Source: Chitinophagales bacterium (GTDB lineage: Bacteria > Bacteroidota > Bacteroidia > Chitinophagales > CAIODY01). From it: a stretch of 64,000 nt of DNA. Where the stretch lies: the NCBI GenBank assembly GCA_947452995.1, contig CANGEV010000001.1, positions 1-64,000 on the forward strand, read 5' to 3'. The translations under genes and the position numbers were made by a program. The stretch's first letter is position 1; each line of letters opens with the position of its first letter. Shown in pieces: positions 10,032-18,982 of this stretch. Under the pieces are notes generated by a model. That model worked only from the letters and a program-made list of their open reading frames with translations, was not told the DNA's origin and searched no databases.

Positions 10032-11001
10032 TATTGAACAATGCTTTTTCTGAGTTAAAATTCAAATATGAATGAGAAAGTTCTAATTGTTCGGCAAGCT
10101 TTAAAAACTTCGTTAGAAAGCTCCTGTGAGCGTTTGATAATGGATTTCGCGGACGATGATTAGCAGCAGTTAAGACTTTGTCGATTTCAGCACAAAGGCC
10201 TCTGGTTGAATCGCTCATAAGCACATTAGCTAAATTTTCCCAAACATATTGCGTTGCCATTCTATTAGGATGAAGAAAATCTTCCGTAAAGAATCGATAG
10301 TCTCGAAGGTCATCCATCACTAATTCATAAGCCGGGAAATAATACGAATCGCTCATGTTTTCGCAAAGTTCATGGACAGCGCTTATTAAGTACGACTTAC
10401 TTAAATTATTTTCTTCAAAACCAAATGCTAAATAACGTACAGGACTAACGGTGAATAAAATTTTGCAGTTGGGATTAACTTGGCGTATTTGATTAATAGC
10501 TTCGGTCATCAATGTTACAATTTCACTCGTTTTTAAATAACGTTTACTAAACTGACTACCACTAATTTTATGACAATTTGAAACGTCGGTAGCAGATTGA
10601 ATATGTCGGAATAAATGAGCAGTGCCGAATGTAATGAATAAATAGTTTGCCTTTAATAACTGTATTCTTGCCTTTTCAAATGATTGATTCATTGCGATCA
10701 ACGCTTGTTCAGCAGTTGATCTTGAATAATCACTATGAAAATCCCAACTATGAAATTGTTCAGCAAATTCAAACAATTCATCCTTTTGGTAAAAATCATT
10801 GTTAATGAGGCGAGAAATTCCTTTGGCGATTGAATGAGGATTATATTGTTGGCCAAAAGGATTAATTTCAATATCAAATTTATAATTCAAAAAACGTTCT
10901 CCAATATTCTCGCTAAAACAAGATCCTAGTGTAAGGATTTTGTCATGATGAGTAATTTGAAATGGTAAACGATTAGGCTTTAAAACAGCTCTTAATTCCA
11001 T
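10003..11001 (-). CDS. GSCFA domain protein
   Basis: Literal GSCFSENIG motif near the N-terminus; ~330 aa; SGNH-hydrolase-like features (FGTAHLFRH, FLHPNRMA). Confidence 0.88.
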   Translation of the reverse strand: MELRAVLKPNRLPFQITHHDKILTLGSCFSENIGERFLNYKFDIEINPFGQQYNPHSIAKGISRLINNDFYQKDELFEFAEQFHSWDFHSDYSRSTAEQALIAMNQSFEKARIQLLKANYLFITFGTAHLFRHIQSATDVSNCHKISGSQFSKRYLKTSEIVTLMTEAINQIRQVNPNCKILFTVSPVRYLAFGFEENNLSKSYLISAVHELCENMSDSYYFPAYELVMDDLRDYRFFTEDFLHPNRMATQYVWENLANVLMSDSTRGLCAEIDKVLTAANHRPRNPLSNAHRSFLTKFLKLAEQLELSHSYLNFNSEKALFNNGLQQISAS

Positions 11002-11002
11002 T

Positions 11003-11866
11003 TTACAATTTTACGATTTGCAAAAGAACTTCCTTAATTAATGTTTTCATTTTTTTATCAGCTTGGGTACTAAAGCTTTTATCAACGCGATTAGCCACTA
11101 ACAAATTAATGGATAAACAGTGATGTCCGAGCAAAGAACCAAGACCATAAATTCCAGCAGTTTCCATTTCGAAGTTTGTTATGCTTGTCTTTTTAAACTG
11201 CTGCTTTGAAAGGAAACCCAAAAGGTCCTTATGTGGTAATGAATAGCGTAAAATACGGCCTTGAGGGGCGTAAAAACCTGGACATGTTACGGTGCTACCA
11301 ATTGCACCAAGATTGGCGAAATGGCTAAGCAAGGATTGTGATGCTGAAGCACAATACGCACTCATGCCTAAATTATCCTGAATAAGTTGAACGAATTTTT
11401 TTTCAGCAACATCTGATTTCCTTTTATAGTAGTGCATTAGGTTGTCTAATCCAATAGCGTGTTTTGAAATCAATATTGTATCTACTGGTAGATCAGATTG
11501 CATAGAACCGGAAGTTCCTATTCGAATTATTTTGAGTGAAACAGGATTAGCTTTCGGAGTGCGTGTTTTGAAATCAATATTTTTCAATGCATCTAATTCA
11601 TTCAATACGATATCGATATTATCGGTTCCTATTCCTGTGGAAACTACGGAGATTCTCTTTTTACCGATATAGCCGGTATGTGTTACGAATTCTCTGTGTT
11701 GTCTTTTTACTTCTATTTTGTCAAAAAATGCAGATACCATTTTAACACGATCTGGATCTCCAACTGTGATAACCAAGTCTGCTAATTCTTCTGGCTTTAG
11801 ATTAAGGTGGTAAATAGCTCCTTCGGGGGTAAGAATCAATTCACTTGGCGGGAATGTTTTGGCCAT
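11003..11866 (-). CDS. Nucleoside phosphorylase (uridine phosphorylase-like)
   Basis: VITVGDPDRVKMVSAFFD, STGIGTDNIDIVLNEL, RIGTSGSMQ, NFEMETAGIYGLGSLLGH. Confidence 0.88.
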   Translation of the reverse strand: MAKTFPPSELILTPEGAIYHLNLKPEELADLVITVGDPDRVKMVSAFFDKIEVKRQHREFVTHTGYIGKKRISVVSTGIGTDNIDIVLNELDALKNIDFKTRTPKANPVSLKIIRIGTSGSMQSDLPVDTILISKHAIGLDNLMHYYKRKSDVAEKKFVQLIQDNLGMSAYCASASQSLLSHFANLGAIGSTVTCPGFYAPQGRILRYSLPHKDLLGFLSKQQFKKTSITNFEMETAGIYGLGSLLGHHCLSINLLVANRVDKSFSTQADKKMKTLIKEVLLQIVKL

Positions 11867-11894
11867 AAAATGTTATGTTTAAAATCAATTGACA

Positions 11895-11927
11895 ATTGCC
11901 AAATGACGGTTAAAATTATGTATCTTT
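11895..11927 (+). promoter_or_regulatory. Putative Bacteroidota-type promoter for the universal stress protein gene
   Basis: TTG at 11895-11897, 22-nt spacer, TATCTTTG (TAnnTTTG) at 11920-11927, in the divergent intergenic region. Confidence 0.5.
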
Positions 11928-11950
11928 GATTTACAAAAATAATCTTTGTT

Positions 11951-12808
11951 ATGAAGTTATCTATCAAGAAAATCCTTGTTCCTACCGATTTTTCGGAAAT
12001 TTCTTATGCTGCATTAGAATATGCTGCATTTGTTGCGAAACCTTTCGGCGCTAAAATTACTCTTTTGCACGTCTATGAACATTTTGATTCTAACGCACAC
12101 CAGGTAATTACAAATTATACCGAATTGATTGAGGAAGGTATTAGAAAGAAGATGGATGATATCAAAAATGATAATACAAATCTTTGGGGTGTAAAAATTG
12201 AGACCAAAATCGTTAATGGAAAGACCTATCGTGAAATCGAATCGGCTGTAAAGGAATTAGGAATCGACTTAGTAGTCATGGGGACTCACGGTGCACAATC
12301 TGTTGTGAAGAGTCTTGAAAAGTATTTCTTAGGAACGAATGCTTATCGAACAGTTCATGAGAGTTCTTGCCCAGTTTTAACGGTAAGAAAGCGTGGCAAA
12401 AAACTAGAATGTGGCAATATTTTATTACCATTGGATTTAACCAAAGAATCAGGTCAAAAAACAGATTTTGCAATAGAATGGGCAAAGACTTTCAAATCTA
12501 AAGTTCACCTTTTGGCAGTAACGGAATTATTGGATGAATTTATTTCTGACGTTAACAAGTTGAATGAATTGGTGAAAGCTACAGAAGCTCGTCTTGTAAA
12601 GGAAAATATCCCTTACACGGTTAAAATGTATAGAAACGCCAATGTGTCTAAAACTGTGATGTCGCATGCAAAGAAAATGGCTTGCGATTTAATATTAATC
12701 ATGAGTCAGAAAGATTCTACATTTGGAGAATTCTTAGTCCCTGCTGCCGACAGAAAGGTTATTGGCGAAAGTGAAATCAATGTTTTAAGCATACGTCCTA
12801 AAGTTTAA
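11951..12808 (+). CDS. Tandem-domain universal stress protein (UspA family)
   Basis: KKILVPTDFSEISYAALEYAAFVAK, DLVVMGTHG, second Usp-like half from CGNILLPLDLT. Confidence 0.92.
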   Translation: MKLSIKKILVPTDFSEISYAALEYAAFVAKPFGAKITLLHVYEHFDSNAHQVITNYTELIEEGIRKKMDDIKNDNTNLWGVKIETKIVNGKTYREIESAVKELGIDLVVMGTHGAQSVVKSLEKYFLGTNAYRTVHESSCPVLTVRKRGKKLECGNILLPLDLTKESGQKTDFAIEWAKTFKSKVHLLAVTELLDEFISDVNKLNELVKATEARLVKENIPYTVKMYRNANVSKTVMSHAKKMACDLILIMSQKDSTFGEFLVPAADRKVIGESEINVLSIRPKV

Positions 12809-12826
12809 AATCCTAATACTTCAATC

Positions 12827-12855
12827 AAAGGAGCATTTTACGATGCTCCTTTTTT
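12827..12855 (+). terminator. Rho-independent terminator
   Basis: AAAGGAGCAT-tttacg-ATGCTCCTTTTTT hairpin with T-run downstream of the Usp stop. Confidence 0.85.
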
Positions 12856-12868
12856 GTATCTTTAATTT

Positions 12869-13756
12869 ATGGCACTTATTGGCTTTTTACTTTTTTACAT
12901 TCTTGTTATTCCACTCTCCTATTTACCCTTGAGAGTATTATATGTTTTCTCCGATTTCCTTTACGTAATAATCTACAAACTATTTAACTATCGTGTTAAG
13001 GTTGTACGCAACAATTTAAAGGCTTCCTTTCCCAATAAATCCGCAGCGGAACTAAAAATTATAGAGCGCAAATATTATCACAATTTATGCGATTGGATCA
13101 TTGAAACGATTAAGCTCTTTAGTATAAGTGAAAAAGAGCTACGCAGACGAATTCCATTTGAAGATATTGAACTCTATCAATCCTTAAGAAAAGATAATCG
13201 ACATATTATTGTTGCAGCAGGTCACTTTAACAATTTTGAATGGTTAGCACAAGGCTTTACAATTGTTGGGGGGTTTCAAACAATCGGCCTTTTTACACCC
13301 TTAAGTAATAAGTATTTTAATCGCTTTATGCTTAAGAATAGAAGTCGATTTGGAGGAATTATGATTCCAGCCAAAGAAATTGGTTCCTATTTAAGTAAAC
13401 CTTTACCTTCTATTTCAGCCATTGGATTTGTTACAGACCAAAGTCCAAGAAAGGAAAGCAATATCTATTGGACTAACTTTTTATCACAGGAAACAGCGTG
13501 TTTTACGGGAGTAGAGCGTTATGCCGTAAAATTGAACGCTCCAGTTGTTTTTCTTTATCCCTATAAAATTAAACGTGGGCAATATGTTTTGAGAATGCGT
13601 ATGATTTCAGATGAACCTCATTTAGCCCATCCTTTTGCAATTACAGAATCTACCACTAAATTTTTAGAGAATTTAATTCATGATCAGCCAGAGGCTTGGA
13701 TGTGGAGTCATAAGCGATGGAAATTAAAACGCCCACCTTTACCACAATTTAATTAA
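12869..13756 (+). CDS. Lipid A biosynthesis acyltransferase (LpxL/HtrB family)
   Basis: ~295 aa, hydrophobic N-terminus, HxxxxE-type motif GHFNNFEWLA, DQSPR, EAWMWSHKRWK. Confidence 0.87.
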   Translation: MALIGFLLFYILVIPLSYLPLRVLYVFSDFLYVIIYKLFNYRVKVVRNNLKASFPNKSAAELKIIERKYYHNLCDWIIETIKLFSISEKELRRRIPFEDIELYQSLRKDNRHIIVAAGHFNNFEWLAQGFTIVGGFQTIGLFTPLSNKYFNRFMLKNRSRFGGIMIPAKEIGSYLSKPLPSISAIGFVTDQSPRKESNIYWTNFLSQETACFTGVERYAVKLNAPVVFLYPYKIKRGQYVLRMRMISDEPHLAHPFAITESTTKFLENLIHDQPEAWMWSHKRWKLKRPPLPQFN

Positions 13757-13762
13757 ACAAAC

Positions 13763-14482
13763 ATGGCCAAATTACCGGATAATTGTCCTGACTTATTAAT
13801 GCTTCTTGATAAACCCTATACTTGGACATCCTTTGATGTTGTTCGTAAATTGAAGTTTGGTGCCAAACTTAAAAAGATAGGTCATGCGGGTACTTTAGAC
13901 CCATTAGCTACTGGATTATTAATCGTAGCAAGTGGTAAATACACGAAAAAGCTGACTGAAATTCAAGGATGTGACAAGGAATACACTGGAGTAATTACGC
14001 TTGGTGCTACTACACCTTGCTACGATTTAGAAAGACCATTTGATGCTTATTTCCCGACAGAACATATTAGTGAACCAATGATTCATGAAGCGAGTCTTTC
14101 TTTTCTTGGAGAACAGTTTCAAATACCTCCTAAATATTCTGCATTAAAACAAGAAGGAAAGCCTATTTACAAAAAAGCACATAAAGGCAAAGCAGAAGAA
14201 GTTGAAGTAAAACCTCGTCGCGTATTTATTCATGTTTTTGAGATTCAGAAAATCGAAATGCCAGATATTCATTTTCGCATTAAATGTTCGTCTGGAACTT
14301 ATATTCGAAGTATTGCACACGACTTGGGGCAACGATTAAAAAGCGGTTCCCATCTTTCTGAATTAAGAAGAACCAAGGTTGGTGATTATGATATAAGCGC
14401 TGCATTAGATCCATTAGTTTTTATTGAACAGCACAAAAATGAATTTCCAGAACGCTTTATAGAAACGAATACAATAGCATGA
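13763..14482 (+). CDS. truB: tRNA pseudouridine(55) synthase
   Basis: LLDKPYTWTSFDVV, KIGHAGTLDPLATGLL, PPKYSALKQEGKPIYKKAHKG. Confidence 0.97.
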   Translation: MAKLPDNCPDLLMLLDKPYTWTSFDVVRKLKFGAKLKKIGHAGTLDPLATGLLIVASGKYTKKLTEIQGCDKEYTGVITLGATTPCYDLERPFDAYFPTEHISEPMIHEASLSFLGEQFQIPPKYSALKQEGKPIYKKAHKGKAEEVEVKPRRVFIHVFEIQKIEMPDIHFRIKCSSGTYIRSIAHDLGQRLKSGSHLSELRRTKVGDYDISAALDPLVFIEQHKNEFPERFIETNTIA

Positions 14483-15066
14483 AAAAAATTGGCTTAACTG
14501 GAGGTATCGGCGCTGGCAAGAGTACGGCTGCTAAAGTATTTGAATTCTTGGGTGTTCCTGTATTTTATGCCGATGAAGTTGCGAAAGAATTAATGAATAC
14601 CGACTCCTATATTCGAGAACAAATAATTCAGTGTTTTGGAAGTGAAACGTATTCCGAGGATATTCTACAAAGAAAAGTATTGGCAAGTAAAGTGTTTGGA
14701 AATGAATCAGAGATTCAAAAATTAAATGCTATCGTACATCCTGTTGTTTTTGCAAATTTCGATACCTGGTGCTTGGAACGTATTCATTTGCCTTATATTG
14801 TTAAGGAAGCGGCCTTGATATTTGAAACAATTTTATATCAGAAGTTAGATAAGGTAATTCATGTAAGTGCTCCGGAAGAATTACGTATAGCTCGAGTGAT
14901 GTTACGCGACGGTTCAACAAAAGAGGAAGTGCTTGATAGAATAGCGAGACAATTATCTGAAGAGGAGAAGTTAAAAAGGGCGGACTTCGTATTATACAAC
15001 GACGAAATCCACCCTCTTATACCGCAAGTGGTAAGTGCACATCAAAAGATTATGCAGCTTACTTAA
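14479..15066 (+). CDS. coaE: Dephospho-CoA kinase
   Basis: KKIGLTGGIGAGKSTAAKVFEFLGVPVFYADEVAKELM; 4-bp ATGA overlap with truB. Confidence 0.97.
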   Translation: MKKIGLTGGIGAGKSTAAKVFEFLGVPVFYADEVAKELMNTDSYIREQIIQCFGSETYSEDILQRKVLASKVFGNESEIQKLNAIVHPVVFANFDTWCLERIHLPYIVKEAALIFETILYQKLDKVIHVSAPEELRIARVMLRDGSTKEEVLDRIARQLSEEEKLKRADFVLYNDEIHPLIPQVVSAHQKIMQLT

Positions 15067-17909
15067 ATCACAATGTTGATCATTCTGCCTTTAACAAAAA
15101 TGAATTTTTTAACGGCAGCACCGTTAATATATTTCTGAACCTGTTCATTTGCAAGTACAATAAGTTCGATCTCTTTTGAATCTACATCGAGTGCGAATTC
15201 TAGGTTAACACGTGTTTTACCATTTATTGCTACAGGATATTCAAAACTATTTTCGACCAAATACTTCTCTTCTAGATGCGGAAAACTTGCATCAACAATA
15301 CTATTTGAGTTGCCAAGGCGACTCCAAAGTTCTTCCGTGATAAATGGTGCGAATGGATTTAAAAGAATTAACAAAGGTTCTAAAATTGCTTTTTTATTAC
15401 ATTTCAAACTACCTAGTTCGTTCACCGCAATCATAAACTGTGCAACAGCAGTATTGAATGAAAGACGTTGTATATCTTCTTCAATTTTCTTGATAGACTT
15501 ATGCAATACCTTCCATTCTGCATCTGACGGAGCGGTATTGTCTACACTGAAGTTGTCTTGCGTATCATAAAACAAGTTCCATAGTTTACGAAGGAAGCGA
15601 CTTACACCTTCGATACCTTTCGTGTCCCAAGGCTTAGACACTTCAATGGGACCGAGGAACATTTCATACATTCTGAAACAATCCGCACCATACTGCTCAA
15701 TCACATCATCTGGATTCACGACATTGTACTTCGACTTAGACATTTTCTCCACCTCTGTTCTAGCGATAAATTGTCCGCCTTCGTTCTGAATAAATTGCGC
15801 CTTACCGCTTACGTTATATTTAAATGAATAATCAGTAATTAACTTTTCTACAGAGACTTTGTCGCCATCTACACAAGCTATCGGAACATGGATATCATAA
15901 ACCCGACAAATAGCCTTTTCGGATAGTACAATAGACTTTTTATTCAAGAAATTTATTATTTCTGAATTGGATAGGTCTTTGAGTTTGTAATCAGCAGATA
16001 AATAAATTTCCTTTACACTTGCATCACCTTCAATAGCAATGGCTGATATAAATTTACTTTGTCCTTGAATCATTCCTTGATTCACCATTTTCTTAAATGG
16101 TTCTTCAAATGGTAAATAACCTAGGTCATGTAACACTTTTGTCCATAAGCGACTATAGAACAAATGACCGACAGCATGTTCACTACCGCCAACATATAAA
16201 TCTACTTGATTCCAATAGTTAACTGCTTCAGGTGAAGCGAAAGCTTGATCATTATTTGGATCCATATAACGCAAGAAATACCATGAACTGCCTGCGTAAC
16301 CAGGCATCGTATTGGTTTCACGAATTCCAGTATTATTATAGTCGACCCAATCTGTCAAATTAGCTAAAGGGCCTTGACCTTCAGGACCCGGCGAATATGA
16401 TTTAACATGCGGCAATAATACCGGCAATTCACTTATAGGAACAGCTTTTGCGATATCATTTTCAAAATAAATAGGAAATGGTTCTCCCCAATAACGTTGA
16501 CGACTAAAACCAGCATCACGCATTTTATAATTCGTCTTGGCGTGACCTAAATTCTTTTGCTGTATGGCAGACAATATTATTTCTGTTGCCTCTTGATAGG
16601 TTTTTCCATTTAAGTAATCGCTATTAGTTAAAACAGCATCTTTCTCGGTATAACATTCCGTTTTACCTTCAAAAATGTAAGGAATATCGATATTGAAATG
16701 AGTAGCGAAGTTAAAATCTCTTTCGTCTCCGCAAGGAACCGCCATAATTGCGCCAGTACCATAACCTGCTAAAACATATTCTGAAATCCAAATAGGGAGC
16801 TTCTTTCCTGAAAACGGATTAGTGGCATACGCTCCTGTGAAGCAACCTGTAATTTTCTTTTCAGCCATACGATCCACATCACTACGACTTTTTACATAAG
16901 CGATATAATCTTCCACTTCCTTGCGCTGCGCTTCAGTGCAAATTTCTTTTACCAAATCTAATTCTGGCGCAAGCACCATGAAAGAGGCTCCGAATATTGT
17001 ATCCGGACGTGTAGTAAATACAGGAAGTTTCTCTGTATGATTCTCGATAGCAAATTCAATATACGCTCCTTTAGATTTGCCAATCCAATTGCGCTGCATT
17101 TCTTTTAATGGTTCAGGCCAATCTAAGGTATCCAGACTTTGTAAAAGACGGTCTGCATAATCAGAAATACGAAGAAACCATTGACGCATTTTTTTCTTAA
17201 CTACAGGATGACCGCCTCTTTCACTAACGCCATTCACAACTTCATCATTAGCCAAAACAGTTCCTAATGCTTCACACCAATTAACTTCAGCCCAGTCTAT
17301 AAAGGCTAGGCGGTATTGCATTATTATATCCGACTTTTCCTTTTCAGAAAATTGTAAGTAGTCAGTTGCGGTAAAAGATTTTGAAATATCACGTAAACCT
17401 TCTGAGCCTTTAGTACTTAACCAAGCCAACAATGTTTCGAGTTTTTCAGCCTTATTTGTTGAAGGGTTGAACCATGATTCAAAGAGTTGCAGAAAAATCC
17501 ATTGCGTCCATTTATAGTATGCAGGATCGCAGGTTTGTACTTCTTTCGACCAATCATAACTCAATCCAATTAAACGTAATTGTTCTTTGTAGCGCTTAAT
17601 ATTAACTGCAGTGGTATCCGCAGGATGTTGGCCAGTTTCGATCGCATACTGTTCTGCTGGTAATCCAAAAGCATCAAATCCCATTGGATGTAGTACGTTA
17701 AAGCCTTTCAATCGCTTATATCGTGCAAAAATATCTGAAGCTATGTAGCCTAATGGATGTCCAACATGTAAACCTGCTCCACTTGGATAAGGGAACATTT
17801 CTAGAACATAGTATTTGGGTTTTTCAGATAAATGTGTGACCTGAAAGACATTATTCTTTTCCCATTGATCTAACCAAAATGACTCAATTACTTTGTGTTG
17901 GTAATCCAT
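15063..17909 (-). CDS. leuS: Leucyl-tRNA synthetase
   Basis: MFPYPSGAGLHVGHPLGY (HIGH-type), EKMSKSKYNVVNPDDVI (KMSKS), editing domain TTRPDTIFGASFMVLAPE. Confidence 0.98.
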   Translation of the reverse strand: MDYQHKVIESFWLDQWEKNNVFQVTHLSEKPKYYVLEMFPYPSGAGLHVGHPLGYIASDIFARYKRLKGFNVLHPMGFDAFGLPAEQYAIETGQHPADTTAVNIKRYKEQLRLIGLSYDWSKEVQTCDPAYYKWTQWIFLQLFESWFNPSTNKAEKLETLLAWLSTKGSEGLRDISKSFTATDYLQFSEKEKSDIIMQYRLAFIDWAEVNWCEALGTVLANDEVVNGVSERGGHPVVKKKMRQWFLRISDYADRLLQSLDTLDWPEPLKEMQRNWIGKSKGAYIEFAIENHTEKLPVFTTRPDTIFGASFMVLAPELDLVKEICTEAQRKEVEDYIAYVKSRSDVDRMAEKKITGCFTGAYATNPFSGKKLPIWISEYVLAGYGTGAIMAVPCGDERDFNFATHFNIDIPYIFEGKTECYTEKDAVLTNSDYLNGKTYQEATEIILSAIQQKNLGHAKTNYKMRDAGFSRQRYWGEPFPIYFENDIAKAVPISELPVLLPHVKSYSPGPEGQGPLANLTDWVDYNNTGIRETNTMPGYAGSSWYFLRYMDPNNDQAFASPEAVNYWNQVDLYVGGSEHAVGHLFYSRLWTKVLHDLGYLPFEEPFKKMVNQGMIQGQSKFISAIAIEGDASVKEIYLSADYKLKDLSNSEIINFLNKKSIVLSEKAICRVYDIHVPIACVDGDKVSVEKLITDYSFKYNVSGKAQFIQNEGGQFIARTEVEKMSKSKYNVVNPDDVIEQYGADCFRMYEMFLGPIEVSKPWDTKGIEGVSRFLRKLWNLFYDTQDNFSVDNTAPSDAEWKVLHKSIKKIEEDIQRLSFNTAVAQFMIAVNELGSLKCNKKAILEPLLILLNPFAPFITEELWSRLGNSNSIVDASFPHLEEKYLVENSFEYPVAINGKTRVNLEFALDVDSKEIELIVLANEQVQKYINGAAVKKFIFVKGRMINIVI

Positions 17910-18006
17910 AATTTAATAAAATATCAGTAAAAAACAAAAATACCAAATCTATAGGAGATTCTTTTCTTTCAAATCGACAAAATGCTTCGTATTTTGCAAA
18001 CACTTT

Positions 18007-18981
18007 ATGACAGCATTTCCAGATTTATATCGATATTTCCAAAAGGCTTTGGATGAACATAGCATTAAAGGGAATCCAGACAGCTTATATGCCCCTATTC
18101 AATACTTCGTTAATATTGGAGGCAAGCGTATACGCCCTATTTTAGTGATGATGAGTACCGAACTTTTCGGTTCCAAAGCATCGGAGGGTTTAAATGCAGC
18201 ACTTGCGATAGAGCTCTTTCATAATTTTAGTTTGATTCATGACGATATCATGGATCAAGCTCCGTTAAGAAGGGGGCAAATTACTATTCACGAAAAACAT
18301 GGTTTACCTACTGCAATTTTAACTGGTGATGCAACGCTTGTTCTTGCCTATCAGTATTTTGAAAAATACACTGCAGAAGTAGCTATGGACTTACTAAAGG
18401 TTTTTAATTCCACGGCACTGGGTGTTTGTGAAGGACAGCAGGTAGATATGGACTTTGAATCAATGAAGGATATTAGTGTTGCCATGTACAACGAAATGAT
18501 TCGAAAGAAAACAGCTATTTTATTAGGTTGTGCAATGCAAATGGGTGCAATAATTGCTGGTGCAAGTAAGGAAAAGCAAGAATTAGCATACGAGTTTGGT
18601 ATTCAAACAGGGTTGGCTTTTCAATTACAAGACGACTTTCTAGATGCATTCGCTAGTTCTGATCATTCAGGAAAACAAGTTGGCGGTGACATCATAGCAA
18701 ATAAAAAAACATTCTTGTGGTTGCGATTAAAGGAAAAAGCTAGTAAAGAAGATCTTGCATTAATCATGGAATGGGAACAGAAGAAAACGTTCAATTCGGA
18801 GGAAAAGGTTCACTTTTTTACTGAAAGAATGAATCATTATGGCGTAAAAGATGAGAGTAAAGCATTGATTGAACAATACACACAAAATGCATTTGAAAGC
18901 TTAAATGCATTGAGCAATTCAACTGAGGCTAAACAACCGCTATTCGATTTAGCCACACAATTACTAAATAGAAAACACTAA
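18007..18981 (+). CDS. Polyprenyl synthetase
   Basis: GGKRIRP, FSLIHDDIMDQAPLRRG (DDxxD), FQLQDDFLDAF. Confidence 0.95.
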   Translation: MTAFPDLYRYFQKALDEHSIKGNPDSLYAPIQYFVNIGGKRIRPILVMMSTELFGSKASEGLNAALAIELFHNFSLIHDDIMDQAPLRRGQITIHEKHGLPTAILTGDATLVLAYQYFEKYTAEVAMDLLKVFNSTALGVCEGQQVDMDFESMKDISVAMYNEMIRKKTAILLGCAMQMGAIIAGASKEKQELAYEFGIQTGLAFQLQDDFLDAFASSDHSGKQVGGDIIANKKTFLWLRLKEKASKEDLALIMEWEQKKTFNSEEKVHFFTERMNHYGVKDESKALIEQYTQNAFESLNALSNSTEAKQPLFDLATQLLNRKH

Positions 18982-18982
18982 T

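Noticed and set aside
15063-17909. Extra segments in LeuRS (around KAEKLETLLAWLSTKGSEGL and ASVKEIYLSADYKLKDLSNSEII) as possible unusual insertions
   Set aside because: From memory, comparable insertions are common in Bacteroidota LeuRS; catalytic motifs are intact and nothing indicates an intein.
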